Below, piece after piece: positions 7,491-16,195 of a DNA stretch of 41,498 nucleotides. The stretch's first letter is position 1. The number at the start of each line of letters is the position of its first letter. Both the position numbers and the translations under genes were made by a program. The DNA is from Candidatus Thorarchaeota archaeon (GTDB lineage Archaea > Asgardarchaeota > Thorarchaeia > Thorarchaeales > Thorarchaeaceae), in NCBI GenBank assembly GCA_016840385.1, contig JAEOSL010000016.1, positions 1-41,498 of the forward strand. The letters are read 5' to 3'. A model generated the notes under the pieces. That model had not been told where the DNA came from. It did not search any database and saw only the letters and a list, made by a program, of their open reading frames with translations.

Positions 7491-8345
7491 TTATTTTTCT
7501 TTAACCGAAGGTATATCTCCTGAGTTAGCCATTTGAACGCGAAACAGCCTTTTCACATGAGATAGAACTAAGCGGTCACCATTAACGAGGATATCGATAT
7601 CCACATGATCCTGAAGACTAGAAGTTGAGAGTTTCTTTTCAAGTACAGCTTGGACCTGAAAGACTCCTGCTGGATTATCCATGGCAATAGTGATTCTCAA
7701 TGGTTTCTTGTCACCTTTCTCCAAAATGATATCATTAATTGCCATAGCACTGACAGAGTGGATGTCGACCTTCCCCTTTTGGAACGGCACAATTGTACGT
7801 CCCTTTGTCATATCAGCACCATCACCAATCTTTGTTATGCCTGCTTCAAGAGTAAGGCATTGGGTATCATCATCATGAGCGTAAATTCCATGAAAGATGA
7901 ACGAGAGAATATCAGTGGCTTTTGCAGGATCATTATAGATATTCATCAACTTCTTTTCAAGAATCGGACCTGCTAGCTGAATTGCTGCTTGATTGTGTTC
8001 ATTTCGATGTACTACCATTCCGATATCGTGGAGGTATGTAGAAGCTAGAACAATGAGGCGTGCATCATCAACATCACCAATACCTTCTGCAACTACATTC
8101 GGTTGAAAAGTTTCATCAAGAATGTCAAAGACTTTGAGTGCATTCCAAGTGGCGACTTCAGCGTGAACCGGACCGTGGTCTGTATAACCCAATCTTGAAA
8201 CTGCCATCCTATTTGCAGTTCGAAGATAGGATTGTACTTTTGGAGAACCTGATAGGTATTGATACATCTCCAGAGCTTTTGTATTGTCTGGGATTAGGTT
8301 TCTAGCACGTATTTTCTCGCGATCGATTATTTCATGATTATTCAT
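7491..8345 (-). CDS. HD-domain metal-dependent phosphohydrolase
   Basis: The 284-residue protein, counted from ATG 8345, has an HD-type metal site: His57 and His61 in TDHGPVHAE, then His106-Asp107 in STYLHDIGM, and further histidines in HRNEHNQ. The C-terminal third (about residues 190-284) is a separate beta-rich part with alternating strands (PLRITIAMDNPAGVFQVQAVLEKKL). HD enzymes hydrolyse phosphate esters of nucleotides or act on RNA; the substrate is not evident. The reading frame is open upstream to a GTG at 8378, but ATG 8345 (MNNHEI) is preferred because the extra eleven residues show no conservation-like pattern. It converges on tRNA-Gln, leaving four bases between them. Confidence 0.8.
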   Translation of the reverse strand: MNNHEIIDREKIRARNLIPDNTKALEMYQYLSGSPKVQSYLRTANRMAVSRLGYTDHGPVHAEVATWNALKVFDILDETFQPNVVAEGIGDVDDARLIVLASTYLHDIGMVVHRNEHNQAAIQLAGPILEKKLMNIYNDPAKATDILSFIFHGIYAHDDDTQCLTLEAGITKIGDGADMTKGRTIVPFQKGKVDIHSVSAMAINDIILEKGDKKPLRITIAMDNPAGVFQVQAVLEKKLSTSSLQDHVDIDILVNGDRLVLSHVKRLFRVQMANSGDIPSVKEK

Positions 8346-8424
8346 TGAAACCACTCTTGAGGGACAGAGATGACACACCTTTGTTTTGATAAGACTTACT
8401 AAGGCGGTAAAATCACTCTTTTGT

Positions 8425-8463
8425 AAAAAAAGAGGGATGCTAGATAGACTGTGGGTCTATCTA
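8425..8463 (-). terminator. Terminator-like stem-loop and T-run after the ribophorin-like gene
   Basis: A perfect 9-bp inverted repeat (8441-8449 with 8455-8463, loop of five) begins with the TAG stop codon of the ribophorin-like gene. On the minus strand it is followed eight bases later by a run of seven T (8431-8425). The layout resembles an intrinsic terminator; archaea mostly need only the T-run, so the hairpin may rather stabilise the mRNA end. Confidence 0.6.
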
Positions 8464-11436
8464 GACGTCTCCAGCTTCTTCCTGAATTGAGAGAAGGATT
8501 CTGTCGGTTGCACTGGTTGCCTTCTGGATTGTCTTGAGATAATCCTGTCTGGACTTCTCAAAGGCAACACGACTAATCCGTTGCTTCTTCTTTCTCAGGA
8601 GTAGCTGACGCAGACCTGCTTTCGCACCCTCAATTCTCTCATTTTGAAGCTCAAGCTGAGAAACTAGGTCACGATATCGTGGTCCATGACGTGTCATATC
8701 CTCCTTGATCTTGGGAAGCTTAGAATCAATCTCTTCAATTTGCTTCTTCAAATCTTGCTCACGTATCATGTACTCTCGTTTCTTGACCTTTCCTCTTCTT
8801 CTTGAAGCCTCAAGTTTTTCAAGATCCATATTGAGTGATGTCTTTCGTGAGTAGAGATTTGCGAAATCTATGAGGAGTTCTGAAGGTGCACCCTTTTGTC
8901 GTGGTTGTGAGATATCAGTGTCACCCTCTACTCGCGGACCAACTATTTCTTCTGGTAGTTCTACCTTTCTGTATGAAACATAGATAGCAGCAACAAGACC
9001 CACTATAATTGCGAAAATGGCTGGTCTAGCTGCTGCTCCAACTGTTGTTTGATAAACAACTGTGATTGAAGCAGGATTTCGCTGAGTCTGATTGTAGAAG
9101 ACATATCGGTACGTTGTATCAATGATTCCATAGAGAGTTCTGTAACCTTCAGTTGCATCACTAGCAGCAACCGATACAGGAAATACTACACTGATCGAAT
9201 GGGACAGTATCAGATTATCACCTAAGGTTCCCATTGGAATGTCTAGTTGATTACCATCTGGTGCTGCAGTTTGATATGCACTTGCTTGAACTACATATGT
9301 TACATAGAATGTGTATTTGTATGTTGGAGAAAAGCCAACACCACCAAATCTATCACTTGCTAGATGGATTGACACATCATTAGTTACGTTATATTCTCCA
9401 GTAGTAGTTAATTGAGATGATGCGAGTATACCAACTTCATCATAGACTTGGATGTTCTTTGCATAAGCAGGAACCTTGAAGATGAGAGAAGTGACTGAAC
9501 TTCCCCCTGTATTCTCTAAAGTGAAGGTTTCTTGATAGCTTATCCATCCCCAAGCATCAATCATAGCTACGGTAGTTCGCTCAACGAGAATATTCTCAGT
9601 AAACAACCTAAGACCAACCTGAAAGACTGTTTCATCAAACGGTGCTAGATTGTCAACCGCTGAGTCAGGTGGAACTTCATTGGGAGCTAGTTGGCCCTCA
9701 GACTGAAAGGATAGAGCAAATACTGCATTTGTTAACACATAAGACAAAACTGGATACTTGAGGAATCTGATTTGGTATTCAAACTCAGAGGGAATTGAGA
9801 GCCAGAATAGTGTATGCATGTACATAGTTGTATCAAAACTGTACTCGGTCTGGAACCCAATTGGCTCTGGAAAGTGGAGTTTCCAGTGCATCATTCCATC
9901 TTCATTTTCCTGACGGATAACTTGGATAGTATTTCCGGATTCATCAACTGCCTCCATAGACAAGAAATGAATTTCATATTCCTCAGGTAAGTACAGGTCA
10001 ATTGCACTAATTGGTGCGGATCCATTATTGAGAATAGTGTAAGAATCTACAACTCGAGATCCAAAGCTTGCTGTAGTTATGAGATTACGGCTTACTTTAA
10101 TTCGCATACCAAGTAGAGAGAGGAATGGTCGATCAATTGTGAAATTAATAACTGAAATTCCTGTTGAATTTGATAGATCTGTGGCATTGAAAGTAAAAGT
10201 ATGATCTCCTATATCATTGCCAGATAAATCAAAACTACTTTCCCAAAGCCCAGTGAGGAAATTGTAGTTCAGTGAAATCCAATCTTCATCGTCAATTCGA
10301 AAAGATGCTTGTTTGACGAAGTCATTAGTTGCATTTAGAGCAATCTCTGTAACCCATTCTAGTGTAGAGTCGGCTTCTGGACTAACAAGAATCATCGTTG
10401 GAGGTGAATTTGGTATAATTTCAACCATAGCAGGTTCAGTCCAGTAGGTATGTTGAACAGGAAGACCATTGAGTTCCTCGGTGTTTCCAAACATGAAAAC
10501 AAATGGATACATCTCAGCAGTTTCATCGAGGAGTGGAATGTCCTGGGTATCTGTACTGTTCAGTAAGATTGTATACTCAATCTGTGTCACAGAACCATTA
10601 TCATATCCACCAGCCTCAATAATTTGTGTTTGATCTAGGTCAGGTAAGTGCTGGAATGTATTTGTTCCGTATTCATCACTGTATACAAGACCACCATGAT
10701 CAGCTGGATTTGCTGTACGATCGATACCTTCTCTGTAGATACGGGTCAACTCAATCTCGTAGATTAGGTCTGCACCATAGAGTTCGTGACCTGGAGAGTT
10801 GTATGCTTCTTCTGCAGGAATGACAAAATAACGAATCTCATTGATTCGCATTCCATAGATTGCTTCCTTGTACATGGTTAAGGCGTTCATATTTTCAACG
10901 GGGTCTGTAGAAGCAATATCAGGGAAATCAGCCTCTTGAATCATTGATCCATTTCGTAGGAACAGCTTGTAGTGAACAGTAACTGCATCCGTACCTATCA
11001 CTCTCCACATATTACTTGAAGTTTCTCCCGGAACGTATCCGACAATAACATCACTGTTATTCAAACCAGCAGATGTGAAAGTTGAGTTGGTATTTTGCCA
11101 AGCAAAGCCAATCCAACCAGATGTTGCAGCTTCAAGACCAACATAGAGTAACGAACCATTATGTTCGAAGTATGATCTAACCCCAGTAATAGGATCCGTA
11201 AGGCTATAGGCGTACTCTGTTGGGTCTATGATACCATCTGAAGAACCGTAGTGGTTATCGACATAAGGTATAGAGACATTAGTTGCAGTCTCGGCTAGAA
11301 AAGATCTATCATCTATACTGTGAGCCAAGTATTCTGTTTCCACTGTATCTGAGATGGGGCTGAGAGCCATCAAGCTACTTGACATGAAGAGCGCAAGTAA
11401 CAGGAGGGTCCCTATCTTTTTGTTCATTAGGCTCAA
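8461..11436 (-). CDS. Ribophorin I (OST1)-like membrane protein with N-terminal DOMON-like and Ig-like regions
   Basis: A 991-residue, type I membrane protein. In order: signal peptide (1-25); a DOMON-like sandwich at about 60-235 (LLYVGLEAATSGWIGFAWQ, then NNSDVIVGYV) with a second, related segment to about 340; an Ig-like region 345-435; a ribophorin-like region 440-800; one membrane segment 803-822; a basic coiled coil 865-985 on the other side. Compared from memory with human ribophorin I, IDAWGWISYQETFTLENTGG (627-645) parallels its [20 protein letters not shown], and FKVPAYAKNIQVYDEVG (653-669) parallels its TILPAAAQDVYYRDEIG; the order TM-then-coiled-coil also matches. Ribophorin I is a subunit of the eukaryotic oligosaccharyltransferase. 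TTG 11436 is chosen because GGTGAT lies five bases upstream; ATG 11427 is the alternative. The ALG7-like gene next door supports an N-glycosylation role. Confidence 0.75.
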   Translation of the reverse strand: MSLMNKKIGTLLLLALFMSSSLMALSPISDTVETEYLAHSIDDRSFLAETATNVSIPYVDNHYGSSDGIIDPTEYAYSLTDPITGVRSYFEHNGSLLYVGLEAATSGWIGFAWQNTNSTFTSAGLNNSDVIVGYVPGETSSNMWRVIGTDAVTVHYKLFLRNGSMIQEADFPDIASTDPVENMNALTMYKEAIYGMRINEIRYFVIPAEEAYNSPGHELYGADLIYEIELTRIYREGIDRTANPADHGGLVYSDEYGTNTFQHLPDLDQTQIIEAGGYDNGSVTQIEYTILLNSTDTQDIPLLDETAEMYPFVFMFGNTEELNGLPVQHTYWTEPAMVEIIPNSPPTMILVSPEADSTLEWVTEIALNATNDFVKQASFRIDDEDWISLNYNFLTGLWESSFDLSGNDIGDHTFTFNATDLSNSTGISVINFTIDRPFLSLLGMRIKVSRNLITTASFGSRVVDSYTILNNGSAPISAIDLYLPEEYEIHFLSMEAVDESGNTIQVIRQENEDGMMHWKLHFPEPIGFQTEYSFDTTMYMHTLFWLSIPSEFEYQIRFLKYPVLSYVLTNAVFALSFQSEGQLAPNEVPPDSAVDNLAPFDETVFQVGLRLFTENILVERTTVAMIDAWGWISYQETFTLENTGGSSVTSLIFKVPAYAKNIQVYDEVGILASSQLTTTGEYNVTNDVSIHLASDRFGGVGFSPTYKYTFYVTYVVQASAYQTAAPDGNQLDIPMGTLGDNLILSHSISVVFPVSVAASDATEGYRTLYGIIDTTYRYVFYNQTQRNPASITVVYQTTVGAAARPAIFAIIVGLVAAIYVSYRKVELPEEIVGPRVEGDTDISQPRQKGAPSELLIDFANLYSRKTSLNMDLEKLEASRRRGKVKKREYMIREQDLKKQIEEIDSKLPKIKEDMTRHGPRYRDLVSQLELQNERIEGAKAGLRQLLLRKKKQRISRVAFEKSRQDYLKTIQKATSATDRILLSIQEEAGDV

Positions 11437-11612
11437 TACGAATCACCGTTATTTTTTGGGGGTTAATTGTAGGGTCCACTGACCCTTGGATGATGCGCTC
11501 GTGCTTTGGTTCGTTATTATAGCTTATGGTTGTTGAAAGCCTGCACGAAAGTTGTTTGTCCGAAAAGGTCAAAACTGAAACGTAGTGCCTCGAGCTAGAA
11601 GGATGTATTAAG

Positions 11613-12650
11613 ATGCTTGAGATTCTGATTGCCGTTCTTGTTTCGTTTATCGTAGTTGTATTATTCATGCCTAATGCAATTAGGATGCTCAAGGAAAAGG
11701 GAATCACAGGTGTAGATGTTCACAAACCTGACAGACCAGAGATACCAAAGGGCGGTGGTTATATCCTACTTTTCGCAATCGTATTTGCGCTCTTAGTAGT
11801 AGTTGGGTTGACAACCGTTCAAAGCTCATCGGTAGAGATGATGGGATTATTTGCAGCACTTGTGTCAATATTATTGGCAAGTATGATTGGGCTATTAGAT
11901 GATAATCTAGATTTCAGCAATAGAGCTAAAGTCATCCTTCCAATAGTTGCTTCAATTCCAATGATTGCAGTTAGTGTTGGGACACCAACAATGAATATTC
12001 CCTTCATCGGTACAGTAAACTTCGGTGTTGCTTACGCACTCATTATAGTGCCACTCATGATGACATTCATTATTGATTCATCGAATATGTATGGTGGTAT
12101 GAATGGGTTAGAAGTTGGCTTAAGTTCTATCAATGCTTCAGGTCTTATTCTATATGTTCTTCTGATACCTCTAATGCAAGGAACTATTATTTCGCCAGAT
12201 CAATTACAAGCGGGTGTTGTAGCAGCAGCACTTCTCGGTGCATCTCTTGGATTTTTGATATTCAATAAATATCCAGCAAAAGTACTCCCAGGTGATGTTG
12301 GTAGACTACCAATTGGTGCAGCAATGGCAGCCGCACTCATCATAGGAAATATGGATAGGCTTGCAATATTGATGTATACGCCATTTGCAATCAACTTCAT
12401 TCTTTATCTCATTTACAGAATCTATGTAAAACGAAATGGTGCTGAATGGATGAAATTCGCAAAGCCGAGAGATGATGGGACCCTTGAAGTTGCTGGACCC
12501 TTCACAGTCTACTGGATACTTCCTCATTTCTTCAACAATATTACTGAGAAACGCAATGTTTCACTTTTGATACTGTTCCAAGCTATCTTAGTTTACGGCG
12601 CATTGCTCCTGTATATTTTTGGACTTCCTCTTGGTCTCGGTCTAATCTAA
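11613..12650 (+). CDS. UDP-GlcNAc:dolichyl-phosphate GlcNAc-1-phosphate transferase-like (ALG7/DPAGT1, glycosyltransferase family 4)
   Basis: The 345-residue protein has about ten hydrophobic segments and the motifs of polyprenyl-phosphate HexNAc-1-P transferases: PKGGGYILLF (45-54), the Asp pair in MIGLLDD (91-97) that binds Mg2+/substrate, SSNMYGGMNGLEVG (156-169), and FNKYPAKVLPGDVG (217-230). The last two resemble eukaryotic DPAGT1 more than bacterial MraY. The reaction expected is transfer of a HexNAc-1-phosphate from a UDP-sugar to dolichyl phosphate, the first step of lipid-linked oligosaccharide assembly. ATG 11613 follows GAAGGATG about eight bases upstream. The 176-base region 11437-11612 is shared with the divergent ribophorin-like gene, and TATAATAA-like sequence near 11512-11522 could serve the minus strand. 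Confidence 0.88.
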   Translation: MLEILIAVLVSFIVVVLFMPNAIRMLKEKGITGVDVHKPDRPEIPKGGGYILLFAIVFALLVVVGLTTVQSSSVEMMGLFAALVSILLASMIGLLDDNLDFSNRAKVILPIVASIPMIAVSVGTPTMNIPFIGTVNFGVAYALIIVPLMMTFIIDSSNMYGGMNGLEVGLSSINASGLILYVLLIPLMQGTIISPDQLQAGVVAAALLGASLGFLIFNKYPAKVLPGDVGRLPIGAAMAAALIIGNMDRLAILMYTPFAINFILYLIYRIYVKRNGAEWMKFAKPRDDGTLEVAGPFTVYWILPHFFNNITEKRNVSLLILFQAILVYGALLLYIFGLPLGLGLI

Positions 12651-12667
12651 AACAAGTTAGCAATTGG

Positions 12668-13234
12668 TCATAAATCGGTATCTTCCCAAAGCTCTGCACT
12701 CTGACGATTCATATCGCGGCGCATTCTTTCTAACCTGGAATAAACTGCACTATGTGGGGCTCCTGAAACGAGCATATCAATAGCTCTTCGAGCATAATCT
12801 AAACCGGGACTCATGCCAATGATAGAAACAGTTCGACCATAAATTGTGATTTTAGTTTCTGTTACCTGTTCAATGACTCTTCTTGTACGACCATTTTCAC
12901 CGATTATCCTGCCAGATACTCGCTTCAACTGAGTCGGAGAAGTTCCTACTGCTTCTCGAAGTGATATTATTATGAGCATCATATCCTCGTCTACTAAACT
13001 CAATGCATTTTTTGGACTGAACCCTCGTGCAATAGCACGAACAATATCACGCGCTTTCCAAGCAAGCACAGGGTCTTCAGATTGAGCAGGACTTCGTATG
13101 GTTACAGAACCCTCGGAGTCAATTTTAAGCTTGACATTAGTTAGTTTCTCTATTCGTCTTCGGACCTTTCCATTACGTCCTACGATGACACCAACTCTGT
13201 CAGCAGGTACTCTGATTGTTTCTTGAAAAGCCAT
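12668..13234 (-). CDS. KH-domain protein of the Dim2/Pno1 (archaeal KRR1-like) family
   Basis: The 188-residue protein contains two KH domains: KH1 with VGVIVGRNGKVRRRIEKLT near residues 14-32, and KH2 with SGRIIGENGRTRRVIEQVTETKI near 106-128, each carrying the GxxG loop (GRNG, GENG). The architecture and length match archaeal homologues of Dim2p/Pno1, which bind the 3' end of pre-18S/16S rRNA and assist small-subunit maturation. ATG 13234 is chosen over an upstream in-frame start at 13270 because it gives the usual beginning, has GGTGAG about eleven bases upstream, and lies one base beyond the RIO1 stop. Clustering aIF1A-RIO1-Dim2 is a known archaeal arrangement and makes physical sense: RIO1 and Dim2 both act on the pre-40S/30S particle. 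Confidence 0.92.
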   Translation of the reverse strand: MAFQETIRVPADRVGVIVGRNGKVRRRIEKLTNVKLKIDSEGSVTIRSPAQSEDPVLAWKARDIVRAIARGFSPKNALSLVDEDMMLIIISLREAVGTSPTQLKRVSGRIIGENGRTRRVIEQVTETKITIYGRTVSIIGMSPGLDYARRAIDMLVSGAPHSAVYSRLERMRRDMNRQSAELWEDTDL

Positions 13235-13235
13235 T

Positions 13236-14024
13236 TTATTTCTCACCAGCTGCAACGATGTATCGAGCAATCACTTCTGGTTTCTCGGTTTCCACACCAA
13301 GTTTTTTGAAGAAATTGATTATGTTTTGAATGTCACGGAATAGATACTTTTTCGCATTATCGTGACCAAGCAGAACAGCCTGAGAAACGTCAATGAAAAC
13401 AGGACCATCAGACCATAGAATATTGTACTCGCTCAAGTCAGCATGTACAAGACCTGCCTTTGTATATCCTTTCTGAATCATTCCAATAATTTTATCGAAT
13501 GTCTTTACAGGATCGGGAATTTCTGCATTCTTCAGTAAAGGAGCAGCAAGTGACTGTTCATTGTCACCGATGAATTCCATTGTCATTACATTGCGCAATA
13601 TGTCAATTGGTTTAGGTACTCGAATTCCTGCTTCTTGATACCGCTTGAGGTTCTTGAACTCTTTCATAGCCCATTGTGGAATAAGTGAGCGACTTTGCCG
13701 TCTAACTCTCTTAAAACGAGGGTCTCCAATGATGTATTCGAGCATAAAATCGGTTTCAGCAGTACTGACACGGTAAATCTTCACAGCGACAGAAGTTCCT
13801 TCGGCATCAATTCCTCGATATACATTAGCCTCTTTTCCAGTACTTATCGCACCATGTAATTCAGCTAGAGTTCCACGATTTAGGAGCTTGTAGAGAACCT
13901 TCATTGTAGGTGGATCAATTACTCCTTCCACTACCTTGAATTCATCCACATCTTTACGACGTTTGGTTTTACGTCGATCCAGTTCGGATTGGAATCTCTT
14001 GCGTTGCTCTTCTGCTCGTTTCAA
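13236..14024 (-). CDS. rio1: RIO1-type atypical serine kinase
   Basis: The 262-residue protein has the complete RIO kinase motif set: STGKEANVYRG (61-71, the RIO-specific P-loop substitute), VAVKIYR with Lys82, the catalytic loop HADLSEYN (194-201), and the metal-binding IDVSQ (211-215) in place of DFG. STGKEANV and the long insertion with TDFMLEYIIGDPRF place it in RIO1 rather than RIO2 (no N-terminal winged helix). Known role: ATPase/kinase that releases maturation factors from late small-subunit precursors. The start is TTG 14024; no other in-frame start lies upstream before unrelated sequence, and no obvious Shine-Dalgarno is seen. It lies between aIF1A and the Dim2-like gene in the same orientation. 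Confidence 0.96.
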   Translation of the reverse strand: MKRAEEQRKRFQSELDRRKTKRRKDVDEFKVVEGVIDPPTMKVLYKLLNRGTLAELHGAISTGKEANVYRGIDAEGTSVAVKIYRVSTAETDFMLEYIIGDPRFKRVRRQSRSLIPQWAMKEFKNLKRYQEAGIRVPKPIDILRNVMTMEFIGDNEQSLAAPLLKNAEIPDPVKTFDKIIGMIQKGYTKAGLVHADLSEYNILWSDGPVFIDVSQAVLLGHDNAKKYLFRDIQNIINFFKKLGVETEKPEVIARYIVAAGEK

Positions 14025-14099
14025 CTGAATATGCCTTCTACTATTTCTGAATATTTACATCTGCGTAGAGGGAGTGATTTCAGAAAAGGCTTAGCCTCT

Positions 14100-14435
14100 T
14101 CAAAATACCTTGAGTTTTCCTCTCTTCTCCAGCCAATCTAGTTCGTTCCCTCGGTAACGATAGACAACATCGCACTTCTCATCTGTCTGAAAATCCCATG
14201 GAGTAAGTATAACAGTATCACCAACTCTCATCCAGACTCGCTTCTTCATTCGGCCGGGAATTCTTCCAACTCGGATATTACCATCTTCACATCTAACTCT
14301 TACACGATCAAAGCCTAACATTTGGATGATGATTCCGTACTGCTCACCGTCACGTTCACGCGGAGTCCTTACTCTCATTGGTTCGTTATCACCCGGAGGT
14401 GGACCTCCACGTCGTTTACCTCTTCTATAGGACAA
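14100..14435 (-). CDS. eif1a: Translation initiation factor aIF1A
   Basis: The 111-residue protein is an S1-type OB fold with a basic, disordered N-terminus (MSYRRGKRRGGPPPGDN). Core signature: EQYGIIIQMLGFDRVRVRCEDGNIRVGRIPGRMKKRVWMRVGDTVIL. It promotes initiator-tRNA and mRNA positioning on the 30S subunit. The TTG start at 14435 is supported by a strong GGAGG six bases upstream. The leader carries a well-formed hairpin with a UUCG tetraloop (see 14451-14479). It is the first gene of the aIF1A-RIO1-Dim2 cluster, with 75 bases between it and RIO1, so RIO1 may have its own promoter. Confidence 0.97.
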   Translation of the reverse strand: MSYRRGKRRGGPPPGDNEPMRVRTPRERDGEQYGIIIQMLGFDRVRVRCEDGNIRVGRIPGRMKKRVWMRVGDTVILTPWDFQTDEKCDVVYRYRGNELDWLEKRGKLKVF

Positions 14436-14450
14436 AATATTCCTCCAATA

Positions 14451-14479
14451 AGTCGCTGAACCGAAGTCCTCAAGCGACT
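14451..14479 (-). promoter_or_regulatory. UUCG-capped RNA hairpin in the aIF1A leader
   Basis: On the minus strand the leader reads AGTCGCT, TGA, GGAC, TTCG, GTTC, AGCGACT: a perfect 7-bp lower stem, a three-base bulge, and a 4-bp upper stem (with one G-U) closed by a C-UUCG-G tetraloop. On the plus strand the same DNA gives an A-C mismatch and a CGAA loop, so it is built for the minus-strand RNA. The hairpin ends four bases before the GGAGG that serves the TTG start, so its stability could affect translation. A TATA-like GCTTAAATG at about 14509-14501 would start the transcript upstream of it. Function is inferred only. Confidence 0.55.
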
Positions 14480-14542
14480 AACCAGAATGCCGTTGGGGAG
14501 CATTTAAGCATATTGAATTGTTTGTTATTTGGAACCGAATTA

Positions 14543-15670
14543 TCAGGTCTCTTCGACATCTATGATTGATTGGTCTGGCAAAATGTAGAGTTGTTCCTCA
14601 ACAAGAAGCCCATGAATTTTAGCTCCAGAAGTAGTTTCCGAATCAAAGACAGATTCTTCTACTTCAGTTACATCGAAATTCTCAGAATCCATAATCTGAA
14701 CAGGTTGTCCGAAGACGTGAGTCACAACCATGAACTCGCGACGTTCTGTAAATGGTTCTAGGAACTCTATTGTTCGCCACTTTGCGTTTCTTGGATTGAT
14801 TGTGAAACGTTCTCTTCTGACAAGATTATAGCATGTTAAATTACCACGAGCCATTGCAAGTACCTGGCATGGCTGCTCACTGACTAGAACAAAATCACCA
14901 ATTGAAAATCTAGGTAGCCTGAGAAGGATAGTAACTCGATATTTTTTCTTCCCAGTTTTATCTTCACCAATTAGCTTGTAATTCTCCTTTCTTTCAGCAA
15001 TATATCGTCCCTCGAAATCGTCAGCAATATCCTTTGCAAGATGTTCAGATCCAATATAGTAGTCAATTCCATGTTTGGTGTCATCTATCAAATTGACGAA
15101 AGCCTTGTCATCAGTCTTGTATCTAGCTACAGTCGTATCTGTAACTCTTTTCGTGAGCTCCTCCTTTTCGTCGTCGGATATTTCACGACCATCAGCACGC
15201 ATTTGAAGAATTGCTTCATAATATCCACCACTCATCATCCCACATGTGTCACAGGTACTATATCTGAATCTAATCTCAACAGGAAATTGTTCATCATGAG
15301 GGGGAAGACTTTCGTGGGACTTTCCAGTAACAGTCAGAATAAGGTGGGTGACCCGGTCTAATTTATTCACTTCTTCAATAGATAGGGTAAGTCCCTCGTA
15401 TAATAATTTCATTTCCTGATCGAGGACTATATCCATTTGCTTTTCTGCTAATTCTTCTGCATTCATTTTTCCAATGGATATCTTCTCCCATCCACCAGGT
15501 ACTTTGACAGAACCACATTTCTTGCATGATATGAGGGGGAGTGGTGTAGAAACTTCCATGAGAGGATGCTGTGCATCATAGCAGCTGCCACAGAGACCAT
15601 CGACGACTGCTTCTTTTCCACACAGATAACAAGGCGCTGCCAATTGAATCAACATCATTTTACGGTGCAT
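14543..15670 (-). CDS. nmd3: NMD3-family 50S/60S ribosomal export/maturation factor homologue
   Basis: The 375-residue protein has the NMD3 zinc region: CYLCGKEAVVDGLCGSCY (14-31), CKKCGSVKVPGGW (49-61) and CDTCGMMSGGYYEAILQMR (about 137-155). The rest corresponds to the ribosome-binding domains (IDYYIGSEHLAKDIADDF, then an SH3/OB-like part RLPRFSIGDFVLV). Eukaryotic NMD3 is the large-subunit export adaptor; archaeal proteins lack the export tail, as here, and are thought to act in large-subunit maturation. Start ATG 15670 (MHRKMMLIQ) is accepted; ATG codons at residues 5 and 6 are alternatives and no strong Shine-Dalgarno decides between them. Divergent from the DUF134 gene across 87 bases. 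Confidence 0.93.
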   Translation of the reverse strand: MHRKMMLIQLAAPCYLCGKEAVVDGLCGSCYDAQHPLMEVSTPLPLISCKKCGSVKVPGGWEKISIGKMNAEELAEKQMDIVLDQEMKLLYEGLTLSIEEVNKLDRVTHLILTVTGKSHESLPPHDEQFPVEIRFRYSTCDTCGMMSGGYYEAILQMRADGREISDDEKEELTKRVTDTTVARYKTDDKAFVNLIDDTKHGIDYYIGSEHLAKDIADDFEGRYIAERKENYKLIGEDKTGKKKYRVTILLRLPRFSIGDFVLVSEQPCQVLAMARGNLTCYNLVRRERFTINPRNAKWRTIEFLEPFTERREFMVVTHVFGQPVQIMDSENFDVTEVEESVFDSETTSGAKIHGLLVEEQLYILPDQSIIDVEET

Positions 15671-15757
15671 GTCCGTTTAAAATGTGGTCTATTGATCTAT
15701 TGAATCATAATTTGAATACATCACAACTCTTTTGTTAGTCTATTCTTGTGAAAACAT

Positions 15758-16195
15758 ATGCCTCGAAGAAAACGGCACAGACTGGTTACAAAGGAGCCAC
15801 CTGTATCAGTCTATAAGCCAGCAGGAATTCCAGTGAGGGAACTGGAAGAGATTCTAATTACAATAGATGAGTTTGAGGCATTAAGACTGGCCGATTTCGA
15901 AGGACTTAGTCAACGAGACGCGAGTACTGCGATGCAAATAAGCCAGCCTACTTTCAACAGAGTACTTTCCTCAGCACGACACAAGGTAGCCAGTGGATTA
16001 GTACAAGGATTTGTCCTACGTATTGAAGGAGGACGATACCGTCTGGCAGATGGAACTGGAATCTTGGAATGTATTGATTGTGGAGCCTCTGTGGATATGT
16101 CCTTGAAGGACAAAAGTACCTGCCAAGCTTGTGGATCTACAAAACTCCGATGGCTTAGGTGGGAAAAAGGCAAAAGACCAGGTGATAAGAAATGA
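15758..16195 (+). CDS. DUF134/UPF0251-type helix-turn-helix regulator with zinc ribbon
   Basis: The 145-residue protein starts MPRRKRHRLV and has the UPF0251 pattern: a short linker (YKPAGIPVRELEEILITIDEFEALRL), a sigma-like HTH (LADFEGLSQRDASTAMQISQPTFNRVLSSARHKVASGL, about 47-84), then a C-terminal ribbon ECIDCGAS...CQACGSTK that probably binds zinc. These proteins often precede NifX/NifB-like dinitrogenase cofactor proteins; here the stop overlaps the ATG of the NifX-like gene by four bases (ATGA), so the two are surely one operon. Regulator of unknown target; local autoregulation is plausible because of the divergent promoter region 15671-15757. Confidence 0.88.
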   Translation: MPRRKRHRLVTKEPPVSVYKPAGIPVRELEEILITIDEFEALRLADFEGLSQRDASTAMQISQPTFNRVLSSARHKVASGLVQGFVLRIEGGRYRLADGTGILECIDCGASVDMSLKDKSTCQACGSTKLRWLRWEKGKRPGDKK

